Assembly: GCA_902984215.1 (NCBI GenBank)
Contig: CADWAF010000921.1
Span: forward strand, 1-37,903
Length of the DNA: 37,903 bases
Source of the DNA: Willaertia magna
Lineage: Eukaryota > Heterolobosea > Eutetramitea > Acrasida > Naegleriidae
Reading direction: 5' to 3'
Part shown: in pieces, positions 8,928 to 21,045 of the stretch
How positions within the stretch are numbered: position 1 is the first letter of the stretch
How the letters are laid out: every line of letters begins with the position of its first letter
Translations under genes and position numbers: made by a program
The notes under the pieces: model-generated
Seen by the model: the letters and a program-made list of their open reading frames with translations, nothing else
What the model was told of the DNA's origin: nothing
Database searches by the model: none

Positions 8928-11900
8928 ATGTTTGAAGGAATTGCATCAACTATTATTGTTAAATTATTAGGAGATTACATTGAAAACTTAGATAATAAAT
9001 CTCTTAATATTGCAATATGGAGTGGTCAAGTAAATTTACAAAACTTAACATTAAAAGCTTCTGCTTTAGATGCTTTTGATTTACCAATCTCTGTCGTTCA
9101 AGGTTGTGTTGGAAGTATAGATGCAACTATACCTTGGAAAAGTTTATCCAGTAGCCCCGTCGTTGCAAAAGTTAGTGATGTTTTCCTAGTTGTTCAGCCT
9201 AAAAAGTGCGACAAGGTAAGTTTTTAAATATTAATAAGCCAACTATAAATAACGGTAAAAAAAATTTACAATTTTAATAGTACGATGAGGAAGCTGAAAG
9301 CGCTAGAAAATTATTGGCAAAACAACGTAGATTACAAAATCATGAATTATTTAGAGAACAACAAGAAGCGTTGGAGATGATGGGTAAAGAGAAAAAGGAT
9401 GATAAACAACAATCAGGTGATACTTTTATGTCAAGAATGGTTGAAACAGTGTTAAATAATTTACAAGTAGAAATTAGTAATGTACATGTACGTTATGAAG
9501 ATAGTTCAAACCCAAAAAATAGAATTGTTTTTGGTATAACTATGGAAAAACTTTCTGTTAAAAGTTGTAACGAAAATTGGGAAGAAGTATTTATGAAAAC
9601 TGCACAAGAAGCTTTTTTTAAGAAAGCATTATTACAAAACTTATCTGTCTATATGAATAATAATGAAATTGAATTATTCTCAAAATCAATAATCGATACG
9701 AAAAAGTTTTCTACTCATATGAAGAAAATTGTGACAGAAAATAAATTTTATAGAAGATTCATATTAAATCCTATTAATGGAGAAATGAAATTAATATTAC
9801 AAAAAGAAGGAAACATTTCATTGGATAAGCCTAAATTAACTGCTAATTTATTACTAGATGATGTTGGTTTATGCTTAGATGAAAGACAATATAAAAATTT
9901 ACTAGCAACTTTAGAATATATGAGTAATTATGCAAAATTTGAAAGATTTAGACATTTAAGACCAAAAGGTGATTACACAAGTGAAGATAAGAAACTTTGG
10001 TGGGAATATGCTATTAATTCTGCCAAAGAACTTGTTGAAAAGAAACATTTTACTTGGGAACAAGTAATGGAAAGAAAAAAACAAAGAAATGAATATATTG
10101 ATTTATTTAAACGAACAAAAGAATTTCCATGGCAAAAGAAATTGACAGATGAAGAGAAGAAAAGACTGAGGGAATTAGAAGAATTTTTGGATTTTGAAGA
10201 TATTATTTTCTTTAGAGAATTAGCTCATGGTGAATTAAAGATTGAAAAAGAAAAGAACAAAGATTTCCTGCCAAAGACACAAAAAGGTTGGTTTGGGGGA
10301 TGGTGGGGCTCAGGTTCTCAAACAACTCCCACTGGTGAAGAGCCTAGTGCGTTTGAGTTGACCGACGAACAAAGAGAAGAACTACATAGAACAATTGGGT
10401 ATAATGCAAAAGAAGTTGCACAATCTACAGAATTACCTGATGAATATATAACCAATCAATTTAATTTCTTCTTGAAAAAAGGAGAATTAAAATTAAGAAC
10501 ATCAAAGGTTAAAAGTAGTGACAATGAGTCTGCTATTGTAAAAGGTGTATATTCAAATTTCAGAACAGAGGTTGGAATACGTTCTTCTGGTTCAGCTGTG
10601 GTGAGAGTAACTTTAGACGATTTTGAAGTAACAGATCACTTCTCTGATGTTACACAATTTCCAAAAATACTTTCCAGAAGAGGTGAAAAGAAAGGACCCT
10701 TGGCAGAGGTATTTGTTGAAAGTAAACCTCTTAATGAAGAGTCAGATCTTTATATTAAATTAATTCTCCAACAAGTTGATATTGCTATTAACATTCCACT
10801 CATACAGAAGGTACTTTCGTTTTTTGTAGTGCCTTCCAACCTAGATTTTTCAGTGCTTCAAAATTTAGCAAAGAAACAATTACAGGATTGGCAAAAACAA
10901 GCTCTTACACAATTAAAAATTGCATTAGAGTCAAAAATGTTAATAGGTTTAGATGTTTTAATTTTGGCTCCTAACTTTATTGTTCCAATTGACCATAAGG
11001 ATCCTCAATCCAAGGTTTTGCTTTTAGATTTGGGTCAACTTGTTTTCAAAAGTGATATAGATAAAAAGGAAAGAGAAAAAAGAATTAAAAACGAAACAGT
11101 AGAAGAAAAAGATTTTTATGATAGATTCGATTTAGAAATGTCTAACATTCAAGCTTTAATTTCAGATGTTCAGAGTGTTAAAAATAGTTCTTATCTTTCA
11201 GTTCAATCAAGTAGAGTTGAATTGATAGAAAAAGTAAATTTCACAATGAAATTAGGTATTTTGATTACCAAAGCTCCAAATCTTGCTGAAACGACTTTGG
11301 AGGGTACTATTCCTGCAATTAGAGTTAATCTTTCTCCTTCTAGTATGAATACCGTTATTCAACTTATAAATAATATTATGGTTTTAGTTGACAATCCCAC
11401 TGGAAATAACAAAGACGATGTTGAAATTAGTGGTTATTTGAAAATGAAATCTCTGATTAGTAATAATGAATGGAAGAGATATTGGTGTGAATTGATGGAA
11501 AACGGTAAATTAATGCTCTACGCTTCTGAGAATGACCTAAAACCTGCTGGACTTATTTATTTGAATGACCCCTCTGTATCAGTCAAACAATTAGATGAAA
11601 ATGATGAGAATATAGGTCCAAATAGATGGTGTGTAACAATTCCTCAAGAATCTGGCAACACTAATGTATATTTTGAGGTAGAAAATAATGTACTATTACC
11701 AAAATGGTATCAATTAATGCAGGCAAAAACTATTTCACAAGCTAAATTTTCTGTGGAGGAAACACCAACTTCAGAAAAGCTTGAAGAAGAAAATGGAAAA
11801 GACGCTGACCAAAAAGCAGTTCAACTAAAGTTGAAATTGGGACTTAATGAATTAAGTGCTTCTGTGAGTTTTAGTAGAAAAGTCAATGGTTCAGTTGTAG

Positions 11901-14900
11901 AGGCACCATTAACAGATCTTAAATTCCAAGGTTTTACATTTGAAATGCTTGGAAGAAAATATGACACCATTATGAATTTCGGTCTTAAAAGTTTTACAGT
12001 TAGTGATAATACATCACAAGCAATAGATAAATATTTACTTATGTCTGATTTGAGTTCAGAACAATTATTAGCAGTCTTAAAATTGATTATAGTGAGTGAT
12101 CCAAACTCTGAATTTTATGCAAAGAATGCCGATGTTATTTTAGATTTTATATTCCACAAACTTACAATTTATTTTGATCCAGTAGTTTTAGCTTGTTTTG
12201 TTAATTTTGGTTTTGAAATTGTTGATTTAACCAGTAAAATAGAAGCCAGAATACCAACAATATCTCCACAGGAGATTAAGCAAGTTGCCCCAAAGGATTC
12301 AAACAGAGACACCCTTGCTCTAAATGCCTCTCTTTCAGCTGCAACAGTATTATTAGTTCAACATACAGGAAATGTATTGGCTTCTGCAGTAATGGCTGAT
12401 GCTAATGTAGCATTTAGAATGAATGACAATGACTTGGAAGTTTCTGGAACAGTCGGTAACCTATTGGCAACAGATCACTCTAATGTAGACACTAAATATG
12501 AAGAAATTGTTGGACTTTTGGGTAGTGATGAAAAATCATTAATTGCCTTTAATTATAGTCAATTCATGAAGCCTCCAGCCGAAAAACCAACCAGTCCATA
12601 TTATGGTCAATTTTTAAAGCTTAATTTGGAATCTGTAAAGATAGTTTATTTGAATAGAGTAGTTGCGAGAATTATTAATTATTTCACAGTAGATTGTACT
12701 CCATTCTTTGATTCCCTTGGTGGACAAGACCAGAAAAAAGAAGTGAAAGAAGAGTTAAACTTAATGTTATTTAAAATTGATGTGTTATTAAGAAACCCTC
12801 TTGTAATAGCACCTGTGAAATATAATAGTGAGGATAAAATACTTGGCAATCTTGGAGAAATTAAGGTATCTAATTCATTAAAACAAGTCAATGATTGTTG
12901 GGTTGAAAATTATAATATTGACGTACAAAAGATGAACTTACATACAATAAATAAGGGAAGGCAAAGCTTTGTTGTAGGTAATATGGATTGGGTATTGAAT
13001 GTAGATAGAGCAGTTATAAACCCTGGATTCAAAATTCCAGGAGTTTTAGTAGACATTAATGTTTTTGGTGTTTCTATGACATTAACCCAAAAACAATATC
13101 AAATGATATTTTCACTTATTGAAGGAAATGTTAACGATAATGGTGGAATAGAAAGTAGTAAACCACAAGAAACCAAAAAGGAGGACAAAAAGATAGAAAA
13201 AGATTTAGCTAAGGTTATTGATGTTTTAGTTAAGGTTAATTTTGCTAATTTAATTTTAACAGTAGCTAGAGATGTAGATGATCCCATTGCAAAATTAAAT
13301 ATGTATGACTTGAGTGTAGATTTTGTTCAACAAAGAAGTTTACTTTCAGAGACAAAGGTTTCAATTAGAGCAGCAGATGCACATGACCTTCGAAAAGAGT
13401 CAGACAGTCAATTTAAAACCTTTATTGACACAAATATTGTTTCTGAGACAGCTGCAGAACATTTTATCTTAGTTAATGTATTGAATGAACCTGAAAGAGA
13501 GTTAATTAAAGTTGACGTTCAAATGGGCAATCCTAGAATAATAGCAGTTCCAGAGGTGGTAACACAAATTCAATATTTCTTCACAAATATGGAAGAAAAC
13601 CCTCAACAAACAATAACCATCAATTATGATAATGTTCCATTTGGAGATTTAGTTGTTTCTACAAACGTTGTATTAGATGTTGATATTATTTTTTCACCTA
13701 ATAGAAGATTAATTGTTGAACAAAACAATTTTGGTAAAGTTGAAATTGATGGAAAAGGACATACCATTGAGTTTACTGCTCTAGAATTAATTACTGTGAA
13801 CCCTGGTATGACACTATTACTCAAAAACATTAATATTAAAAAAGAAATTGGAACACCACTTGAAAAATATGCTTCTATGGGTGATAATTCCACAATAGTG
13901 GTATTAAATAACGTGTTCTTTATAGGTGAGGAAGATTATAAGGCAGAAACCATAAACAAGAAATCAACTACCAAAGTATCTGTTTCAATCAATCATCCAA
14001 ACATTGTGTTCCCTGTGAATGCAAGCGATCCAGAAAGTAGACTTTTTGTTGTAAAATCAAAGCTTACATTCGTTATGGAAATTGTTCCTCCTTCTCAGCA
14101 CTTTAATGTAAGCATTTCTGAGTTGACAGCATTTGTGGATATTCCTTCTGGTGAAAGTAAGACTGTAGCCCCAATTTTAGAACCACTGTCATTGGAATTT
14201 GAAATGCATGAACAAACATCTTTGACTGGCTCTATTAACACACTTAAAGCAAGTTTAATTGGAAATATTAAGGCCAGAATATCCTATCAAGATGTAAAAA
14301 TGATTACTGAAGTTGTAAATAATTTCTCTGCCTCGATGAGTAAGTTACAAGCACCACCCGCTGTAGCTGAGGATGCAACAGATACTATTTCACAACAATC
14401 TGATGATGGAGAAGAAGTATACGAAGAGGCAAAAGAAGAAAACGAAAAGAAAGCTACTGAAGACGCTGAACACCAATTTGATTTAACTGAATATAGAGAA
14501 AAAATCCAACCTACTCTACCAAAAATTGACACAGCCAAGAAAAGCATTGTTATTTACGACTTTGAATTTGATATGACTAAAGACCAAGTATTGTCAGTAC
14601 TTATGGTTGACGATGTTAGAGGATACGATATACCACTTTTGACATTCACTCTTCATAAAGTTCATTTATTAGATACAAGAATGAAACAAATGGGAGATAA
14701 AACTTCCATTAGAGCAAAAATAATTGGAGATATTCAAGCAGAATATTACAATATGAGAATTGCAACTTGGGAACCAATTATTGAACCATATGGTATTGAA
14801 TTCTTCTTCAGACGTAAGCCTAATAAAGATCCTTACTCTAGAGCATTAACAAGAGATAGATATGAAATTAGAGATTTAGAGACAAAAGAAAAGGATTCAA

Positions 14901-17900
14901 GTGCTGGTTTATGGATTAATGTTACTCAATCTATGATTAATACAGTGAAATCCACCGCTAATGTTTGGAGAGAAGAATTTTCAAACAAAACTAAGCTTTC
15001 TCAAAAGTTTGATCCATATTTAATTAGAAATCATACAGGTTATGCAATGAAATTAATATTCCCTTACAATCCTAAACTCCAACGTGCAGATCAAGTGGAG
15101 GTCCTACCAAATCAACATCATAGCTTCTCATTAGCAAGTGAAAGAACAAATCAATTATTAAATGTGACAGTTTGCATACCTGAATTCCAAAATTATCAAT
15201 TAGATTTGAAGCGTGCTGGTAAAAGTCATATACGTAATGCAAAGGGAGTAATATGTATGTTTAATATTGAATTAGCACAAGGACGTAAGATAATTACCGT
15301 AAGTTCTGGTATAGAGTTGAGAAATCAATGTAATGTACCTTGGGAAGTTGGTTGCCAAGATCCTAATAGTAGAACAATTGTATCTCTTGGTGTTGTAAAT
15401 CCAAAAGAAACTATTGGTATCCCAATAACTTGTGTTGACTCTGGAATATTGACCATAAAACCAACTATCCAAACAATACAATATAATTGGAGTATTCCAG
15501 CAGGTGGTTTGAGATTTACAGAACTACTAAATTCACACAAAAGTAGTAAATACATAAAGATAGAAAGTAAGGATAAACAAGAAAGAAATAGTCTATACGC
15601 CATTATAAAAACTAAATTTGAATTGGATGAAGATTACAAAGAAGCTAGAGAAAGACTCATCAGAAATTCAAAAATATCTCCTCTATTCTTACAAAGATTT
15701 TATTGTGTGCTTGACATTAAACCTCCTTTAGCAATTGACAATACTTTGGAAAAACCATTAGATTTTGTTTTATATTCTTCAGACCAAATACCTATTTTAT
15801 CAGGTTCAATGGCAAAAGGAGAAAAAACTTTTATTTATTCTGCAGATTTAAATGATAAATTATATTTAAAACTTAAAGTTGACGATGCTTGGATTACTAG
15901 AAATACAATACTTATCAATAACAAGAGTGAAGATACTAGTGCATTATTGGAAAATGGACTTGGAAATCAAGTAAAAGTATTGATAGATTATGCTGTAAAT
16001 ACTAGCACTGCACACAGAGAAGTGATATTATACACGCCTTACTGGATTACTAATCATACTGGTGAAACATTAACTATTCACAGTGTTTCCAAACTTAAAC
16101 CAATCGAAATTCCAGATGGCAGCTCATTGATGTATAGCTTCCCAACAGAAAATGAAAGGCTAATGGTAGCATGTAACGACTCTGAATTTAGTGATCCTTT
16201 CTCTTTGAATAATGCTGGTACAAGTGGAAACTTTATCATTCAATCCAAGAATAGAAAATATGCATTAGGTACTTTTATTTCTCTGGGTGAAGGAAAATTT
16301 AACAGAACCAAAGTTGTTACCTTCTATCCAAGATATGTTATTGTAAACAACACAAACGAAAAATTATTAATTAAGCAATGCTACACAGATAATGACCAAT
16401 TAACAAAACCTATGATGGTAGAGGCTAACAGTAAACTAAATTATTATTGGGAAGAAATGAATGTTACAGAACCTCAATTAACGTTAAAGACAAACGATGA
16501 TAATACCTCTTGGTCAGCCCCATTCAGAACTAATGCCCTCGGTGAAACTTTCCTTAATCTAAAACACGAAAAGTATCCATACAGACCTATTGGTACATTA
16601 ATCTCGGTGGATTTGAAAGAAAGCCAAGGTTGTGTATTCTTGATAGTTCAAAAGCCAACAAAACCACCTTACCTTATTGATAATAGATTAGACAGAGATG
16701 TATTGTTCAGTCAGAAAGGTGTTGACAAATGGTGGACAGTTGGTTCAGGACAAATGGCTCCTTATTCATGGGATTACATTAAATATGACCATGCATTAAG
16801 ATTAAAGATTGGAAATGTAACATTGAAAGATGATATTGACATTGATAAGATTGGTAAAGATAAAAGAATAAGATTACCTGGTGATGTTATTATTTATTTA
16901 AGAGTTAAACCAATTGGTCCAACAAGAGTTATTACCATTTCATATCAAAGACAAGTTTTAAATCCATTACTTTCTAGAAAATTCAATTTGAAAGAATCAA
17001 CTAAGTCCATGTCAAAAGTATCAAGTCACCAAAAATTAGACAACGTATCAACCAACTCTGCTGAAGGATCTGTATATGATGACGAAAAGGAAGAAGGCGA
17101 AGAGTACAACTTTTTGATATTTGCTGACATCAAACAAATTGGAATTTCCTTTATTGACAATACTCCAAGTGAAGTTGCCTTTTTATTATTGAGTGGATTA
17201 TTATTCAAATATGCAACAACAGAAAAACATCAATTTATTGAATTAATGTTACTTAAGATGCAATTAGATCACCAAGACTATAATGCAACTTACCCAGTAA
17301 TTTTCTGTAATACCAACCAATCTGAATCAGAATTCCTTCACTTCAGTCTTTGCAGAACAGTTGAAAATAATACCAACATTAACACATTCCCTTATTTCTC
17401 TGTATTGATGAGAGATGCTAGATTAGAAATTGACTATGTATTTATCCAAAAGATGGTTGACCTCGTTGGTATTTTATCTACTGACCAAGAACAAAGCAAT
17501 ACTCAAGAATCTCAAATTGCAGAAAAAATGTGTAAGCCAATTGATGTTCCAAAATCTGAGGCTGATGCAGAAAAATTATATTTTGAGACCCTAGAACTTA
17601 ACTCTGTTAGAGTTCATGTCACTTTCAAATTTAATCAAACAGGAGAGGATAATTCTAATCCACTACTTATCTTCTTCAAACAACTAGGTGTCACCTTTAC
17701 AAAGATTGATAATGCACCTATGAAGTTCAACTCTTTGATTTTAAGCTATCCTTTCATGTCTCAAGATGCCCTTATTGATAAAGTAAAGAAACATTATATT
17801 CGTCAAGCAACAGTACAATTCTATAAAATTATTGGTTCATTAGATATCATCGGTAATCCAATAGGTTTGTTCAGTGATATTGGTACAGGTGTTGTTGATT

Positions 17901-18814
17901 TCTTCTATGAACCAGCTTCAGCTATCACTAAAAGTCCAGATGAATTCGCAAGTGGTTTAGCAAAAGGAAGTATGTCTTTATTGAAAAATTCTGTACACGG
18001 TATTGGTAATTTTGCTTCCAAAATAACAGGAAATGTTGGTAACTCATTAGCTTTCTTAACATTTGATAAAGAATATAATCAACAAAGAGATAAACATTCC
18101 ACTCAAAAACCAAAAGATATTAAGGAAGGTATAACTTCCGGAGCTAAATCATTGTTTAGAGGTTTTGTTGGTGGCGCAACAGGTATTGTTACTCAACCAA
18201 TTAAAGGTTTCCAAGAAGAAAGTGTAGGTGGATTAATTAAGGGTGTTGGTAAAGGTATTATTGGTATTCCATTAAAACCTGTTGGTGGTATAATTGATTT
18301 AGCAACTAGAACAGTAGAGGGTATTTCCAACAGTGGATTAGATTTTGCTAAAAGAGTTAGATTCCCTAGAGTATTTAGTGAAAATGGTGCTGTAATTAAG
18401 TATTCACTCTCTGATGCATTTGCAAACTATTTAGTTTTATCAATTGATGATGGTATTTATGCTAAAACAAACAAACCTGTTTATTATATGCCAGACAGTT
18501 CTAATCAATATGTTTATTTAATTACTAACAGATATGTATTTAAGGTTGACCATGTAGATAGAAAGGTTATTTGGAAATTACAAATATCAAAGATAAAATC
18601 TGTAGAATTAGTACAAGAAAAAGAGGATCAATACATTAAAATTGAAAGCTATGAAAAAGAAAAACAATTATTTGGGTCAGGTCAAGAAATAGTGAAACAC
18701 TTAAAGTCACTACCTTCAGAAAATAAGAATTTCTTAAAAACTTTTAAGAACAAATTAACAGAACAAATCTCTAGAGTGTTTAAAGAAGAAAATGAATTTG
18801 AAATTGTTGATTAA
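8928..18814 (+). CDS. VPS13: VPS13 bridge-like lipid transfer protein, two exons
   Basis: Exon 1 8928-9215, intron 9216-9280 (65 nt, GTAAGT to TAG, phase 0), exon 2 9281-18814; about 3273 aa, the usual size for VPS13. The N-terminal chorein domain is clear (MFEGIASTIIVKLLGDYIEN, then WSGQVNLQNL and PWKSL). A Trp/Gly stretch (GWFGGWWGSG) lies near residue 432. An internal PH-like domain spans about 810-913 (SGYLKMKS, WKRYWCEL, PKWYQLMQA). An acidic linker follows near 1800-1830. The VAB adaptor-binding region lies at about 2000-2640, with repeated Asn-containing motifs (WITNHTGETL, IVNNTNEKL, LIDNRLDRDV). The C-terminal ATG2-like helices (about 2937-3127: GLFSDIGTG, GIIGIPLKPVGG) precede a PH-like tail (YVYLITNRYVFKV). 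It moves bulk phospholipid along a hydrophobic groove at membrane contact sites. It is convergent with the G-alpha gene, 28 bp apart. Confidence 0.97.
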
Positions 18815-18842
18815 AAATTGTAATTTATAAAATATATTTTTG

Positions 18843-19961
18843 TTAGGACAAGCCGTTAATATCTATATCGCAATAGTTTAAATTCATAATTGACTGGTAT
18901 AATTTAATAATCATTTGTTTTAATCTATTATCATTTAATAATAATCTATTACTTATAAACATATCTTTTTGTAGCTTGTGTCTATTTAAATTTTCAATAA
19001 TATCCCTCACTTTTATACATTCTGATTTATCCAAACAATTTAAAACGCAATACTTTAATTTTTCTTTTCCTTTCAGTGTTTTAAATTGTTTAATATATAT
19101 TTTACTAAATTTGTTAAGAATAAATTCAAAAACTTCTTTTGGATTATCATCATTTCCATTAAATTCATTGAAATATGCTGACATTTTAATTCCACTATTT
19201 ATCTTGTTAATAAAACAGTCAATTTTTGTAAATACTAATAAAAAATTATTATACTTAAAATTATATACATCAAACAATTGATTAAATAGCCACAAACTTT
19301 CTTTTAATCTATTTCTTTCTTCATCTTCATAACAAACTTGATTAAAATCAGAAAGAGAAATAAACATAACCAAAGTTGAAACACTGTCAATTGATTGAAC
19401 CCATTTTCTTCTTTCAAATCTTTGTCCACCAAATGTATTAATTACGTTATTTTGTAAAGTATTATATTCTTCTATACCAAACGTTCTAGAAAAAGAAGAT
19501 AAATAGTCTAGTTCTGTTATTGATTCTTTTTTAATTAAAATCCTTTCTAAATTATTTAATAAATATTCAACATTATCTTCACTATCAAAACTATTAATTT
19601 TTTCTTTAAATTTTGTTATTAAATTTTCTTTTGTAAACAAACCCTTATTTTCATTATATAACTCTCCGATTGAAATCTTATTTTTTACAATATCACGAAG
19701 AAATTGATAACTATTTTCTTGACAACGCAGGTCATTATCAAATAAATTTAAAAAATCTATTAAAATATAACAAAAACGATGTAAAATAGCATTATATTGA
19801 ATTGAATCACTATCTATTACAATAGGATGTTCTATTAATTTAATGTGATTAAATAAAGTTGATTTTCCACTATCAGCTGTTCCTATAAATAAAATTTTTT
19901 GATTTTCTTCTTTTTCTTCTTTTATTTGTTTTTTCAATTTTTTACTGATTTCATTTCCCAT
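18843..19961 (-). CDS. Divergent heterotrimeric G-protein alpha subunit
   Basis: 372 aa, slightly longer than the roughly 350-aa norm. N-terminus MGNEISKK fits a myristoylation signal (MGxxxS). P-loop G27-TADSGKST matches the family GAGESGKST with two changes. The helical domain follows, with YLLNNLERI. Switch II is well kept: FGGQRFERRKWVQSI, with catalytic Gln180, followed by LSDFNQV and NRLKESLWLFN, which are diagnostic for G-alpha. Divergent points: the residues before GGQ are N-T-F rather than D-V, the base-recognition NKxD reads T245-K-I-D, the TCAT loop reads LNCL, and switch I keeps only a partial R-T-F-G-I. GTP binding may be weak or atypical. It would sit on the inner plasma membrane coupled to GPCR and beta-gamma. 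It is divergent from the secretory protein gene at 20265. Confidence 0.88.
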   Translation of the reverse strand: MGNEISKKLKKQIKEEKEENQKILFIGTADSGKSTLFNHIKLIEHPIVIDSDSIQYNAILHRFCYILIDFLNLFDNDLRCQENSYQFLRDIVKNKISIGELYNENKGLFTKENLITKFKEKINSFDSEDNVEYLLNNLERILIKKESITELDYLSSFSRTFGIEEYNTLQNNVINTFGGQRFERRKWVQSIDSVSTLVMFISLSDFNQVCYEDEERNRLKESLWLFNQLFDVYNFKYNNFLLVFTKIDCFINKINSGIKMSAYFNEFNGNDDNPKEVFEFILNKFSKIYIKQFKTLKGKEKLKYCVLNCLDKSECIKVRDIIENLNRHKLQKDMFISNRLLLNDNRLKQMIIKLYQSIMNLNYCDIDINGLS

Positions 19962-20264
19962 TATTTATGAATCAGTAAAAAATATACGTATATTTTTTTT
20001 AATAATTTCAATTTACAGCAGCTTATTAACAGCTATCATTAGTCATTCATTTCAATTTAGATTTACAGAATCATTGTAAATAAACATTAAAGCAAATAGG
20101 TAGTTATTTCCTCAGAACTTCGTTAATTATTATTACAATTATCATTCTCAATAAGGATAGCTCAAAGTAAAGAAATAAACCGGAACCGGTTTAAAGCAAC
20201 AAACAAAAAACCTGCTTTTACAACGAGTCAAATTAATCAAACGTCTTACTATCAACAAAAAAAA
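19962..20264. promoter_or_regulatory. Divergent intergenic region between G-alpha and the secretory protein
   Basis: About 300 bp that must hold both promoters. It contains a perfect 8-bp inverted repeat with a 2-nt spacer at 20176-20193, GC-rich relative to its surroundings, listed separately. An A-tract runs into the ATG at 20265. No ORF, tRNA or other element was seen. Confidence 0.5.
20176..20193. promoter_or_regulatory. Perfect inverted repeat TAAACCGG-AA-CCGGTTTA
   Basis: Eight-base arms with a 2-nt spacer, about 72 bp upstream of the ATG at 20265. The CCGG cores stand out in AT-rich spacer DNA. The form suits a dimeric transcription-factor site; AACCGGTT-type sites are known for Grainyhead/CP2-class factors in animals and fungi, but which factor, if any, binds here is unknown. 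Confidence 0.35.
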
Positions 20265-20810
20265 ATGAATTTTAAATTTTTATTATTATCTGTATTTCTA
20301 TGTATTTCATTCTTAACTTTACTGCCAACTACATTAGTATTAGCTAATACCGGTTGCGCAAGTGATCGTGACTGTCCAAATGGATATTCATGTCAAACCA
20401 TTAAAACACCATCTTCTTCTTATTCACTTTGTGTTCCAGCTAATTCAAAATCTGAAGTTGAAAAGAGAATGTCAGAAAAGTTAGAAACTATTAAACAATT
20501 GAAAACGCAACCAGCTGCAGCGTTAGAAGTAGCAAAAACGAATGAAGCTTCTACTAGAATTGCAACAATAACGGAAGCATCATCTACCGTTGATAATAAG
20601 AAGAAGGTTGTAGATGTTTCATCGGCAATTCATAATGATGTTGGACAAGGAATTCAAAACGCAGCAACTACTGAAGATGACGATACCGAAAATGATGATG
20701 AAGAAAATGAAGAAGATGAATCTATTGAAAGAGATTCCGATGATGATGAAGAAAATACTAATGAAGAAGATGATGAAGAACAAGAAAAATCCGAAGAAGA
20801 AGAAGAATAA
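20265..20810 (+). CDS. Secretory-pathway protein with four-cysteine module and acidic tail
   Basis: 181 aa. The first 27 residues form a clear signal peptide (MNFKFLLLSVFLCISFLTLL, then a cleavage-like LVLANT). A short Cys module follows with Cys31, Cys37, Cys43 and Cys56 in the pattern CASDRDCPNGYSC...CV, similar in style to small disulfide-knot or EGF-like modules of secreted proteins. A helical, Lys/Ala/Thr-rich spacer (about 60-136) leads to a C-terminal tail of about 45 residues that is almost all Asp and Glu. Such tails bind Ca2+ with low affinity in ER-lumen proteins or hold basic cargo; no KDEL-type retention signal is present, so export or granule storage is possible (inference). I do not recognise the family. 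Start chosen after an A-tract. Confidence 0.75.
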   Translation: MNFKFLLLSVFLCISFLTLLPTTLVLANTGCASDRDCPNGYSCQTIKTPSSSYSLCVPANSKSEVEKRMSEKLETIKQLKTQPAAALEVAKTNEASTRIATITEASSTVDNKKKVVDVSSAIHNDVGQGIQNAATTEDDDTENDDEENEEDESIERDSDDDEENTNEEDDEEQEKSEEEEE

Positions 20811-20877
20811 AAAACCAAAGGCTAGCCTTAGAAATTTGTAAAAAATTAAATAAAAAATTAAATAAAAAAATTTAAAG

Positions 20878-21045
20878 ATGAGGTTGTTTGCAGTGTTTAC
20901 GGATACTTGGTTATCAAAGATTTATAGGAAAGGAAATGATCCCGAAGAGAATAAAAGAAGTGCACAATCAGCAAGTAGAAAAGCTTATTCTTTTTTAATT
21001 TTTTCAATACTAGCTACTTCTCTAAGTCTCTTCTTTAAAGAATAA
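20878..21045 (+). CDS. Short ORF, 55 aa, predicted tail-anchored membrane protein
   Basis: The frame runs from the ATG at 20878 (context TTTAAAGATG) to TAA at 21043-21045. The protein begins MRLFAVFTDTWLSKIYRKG, has a charged middle (NDPEENKRS) and ends with one hydrophobic segment (about 37-53, YSFLIFSILATSLSLFF) followed by KE. That topology suits a small tail-anchored protein of the ER or mitochondrial outer membrane, comparable in size to RAMP4/SERP or TOM small subunits, but I see no signature that names it. It lies 67 bp after the secretory protein and 102 bp before COG3, on the same strand, where an uninterrupted gap would otherwise be unusually long for this compact region. Confidence 0.5.
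   Translation: MRLFAVFTDTWLSKIYRKGNDPEENKRSAQSASRKAYSFLIFSILATSLSLFFKE

Noticed and set aside
15325..15603. Minus-strand frame of 92 codons inside VPS13
   Set aside because: It lies fully within a well-supported VPS13 exon, in the VAB region, and has no recognisable features.
20614..20841. Met/Lys-rich plus-strand frame of 75 codons
   Set aside because: Frame-shifted reading of the Asp/Glu repeat tail of the secretory protein; the composition is a by-product of GAT/GAA repeats.
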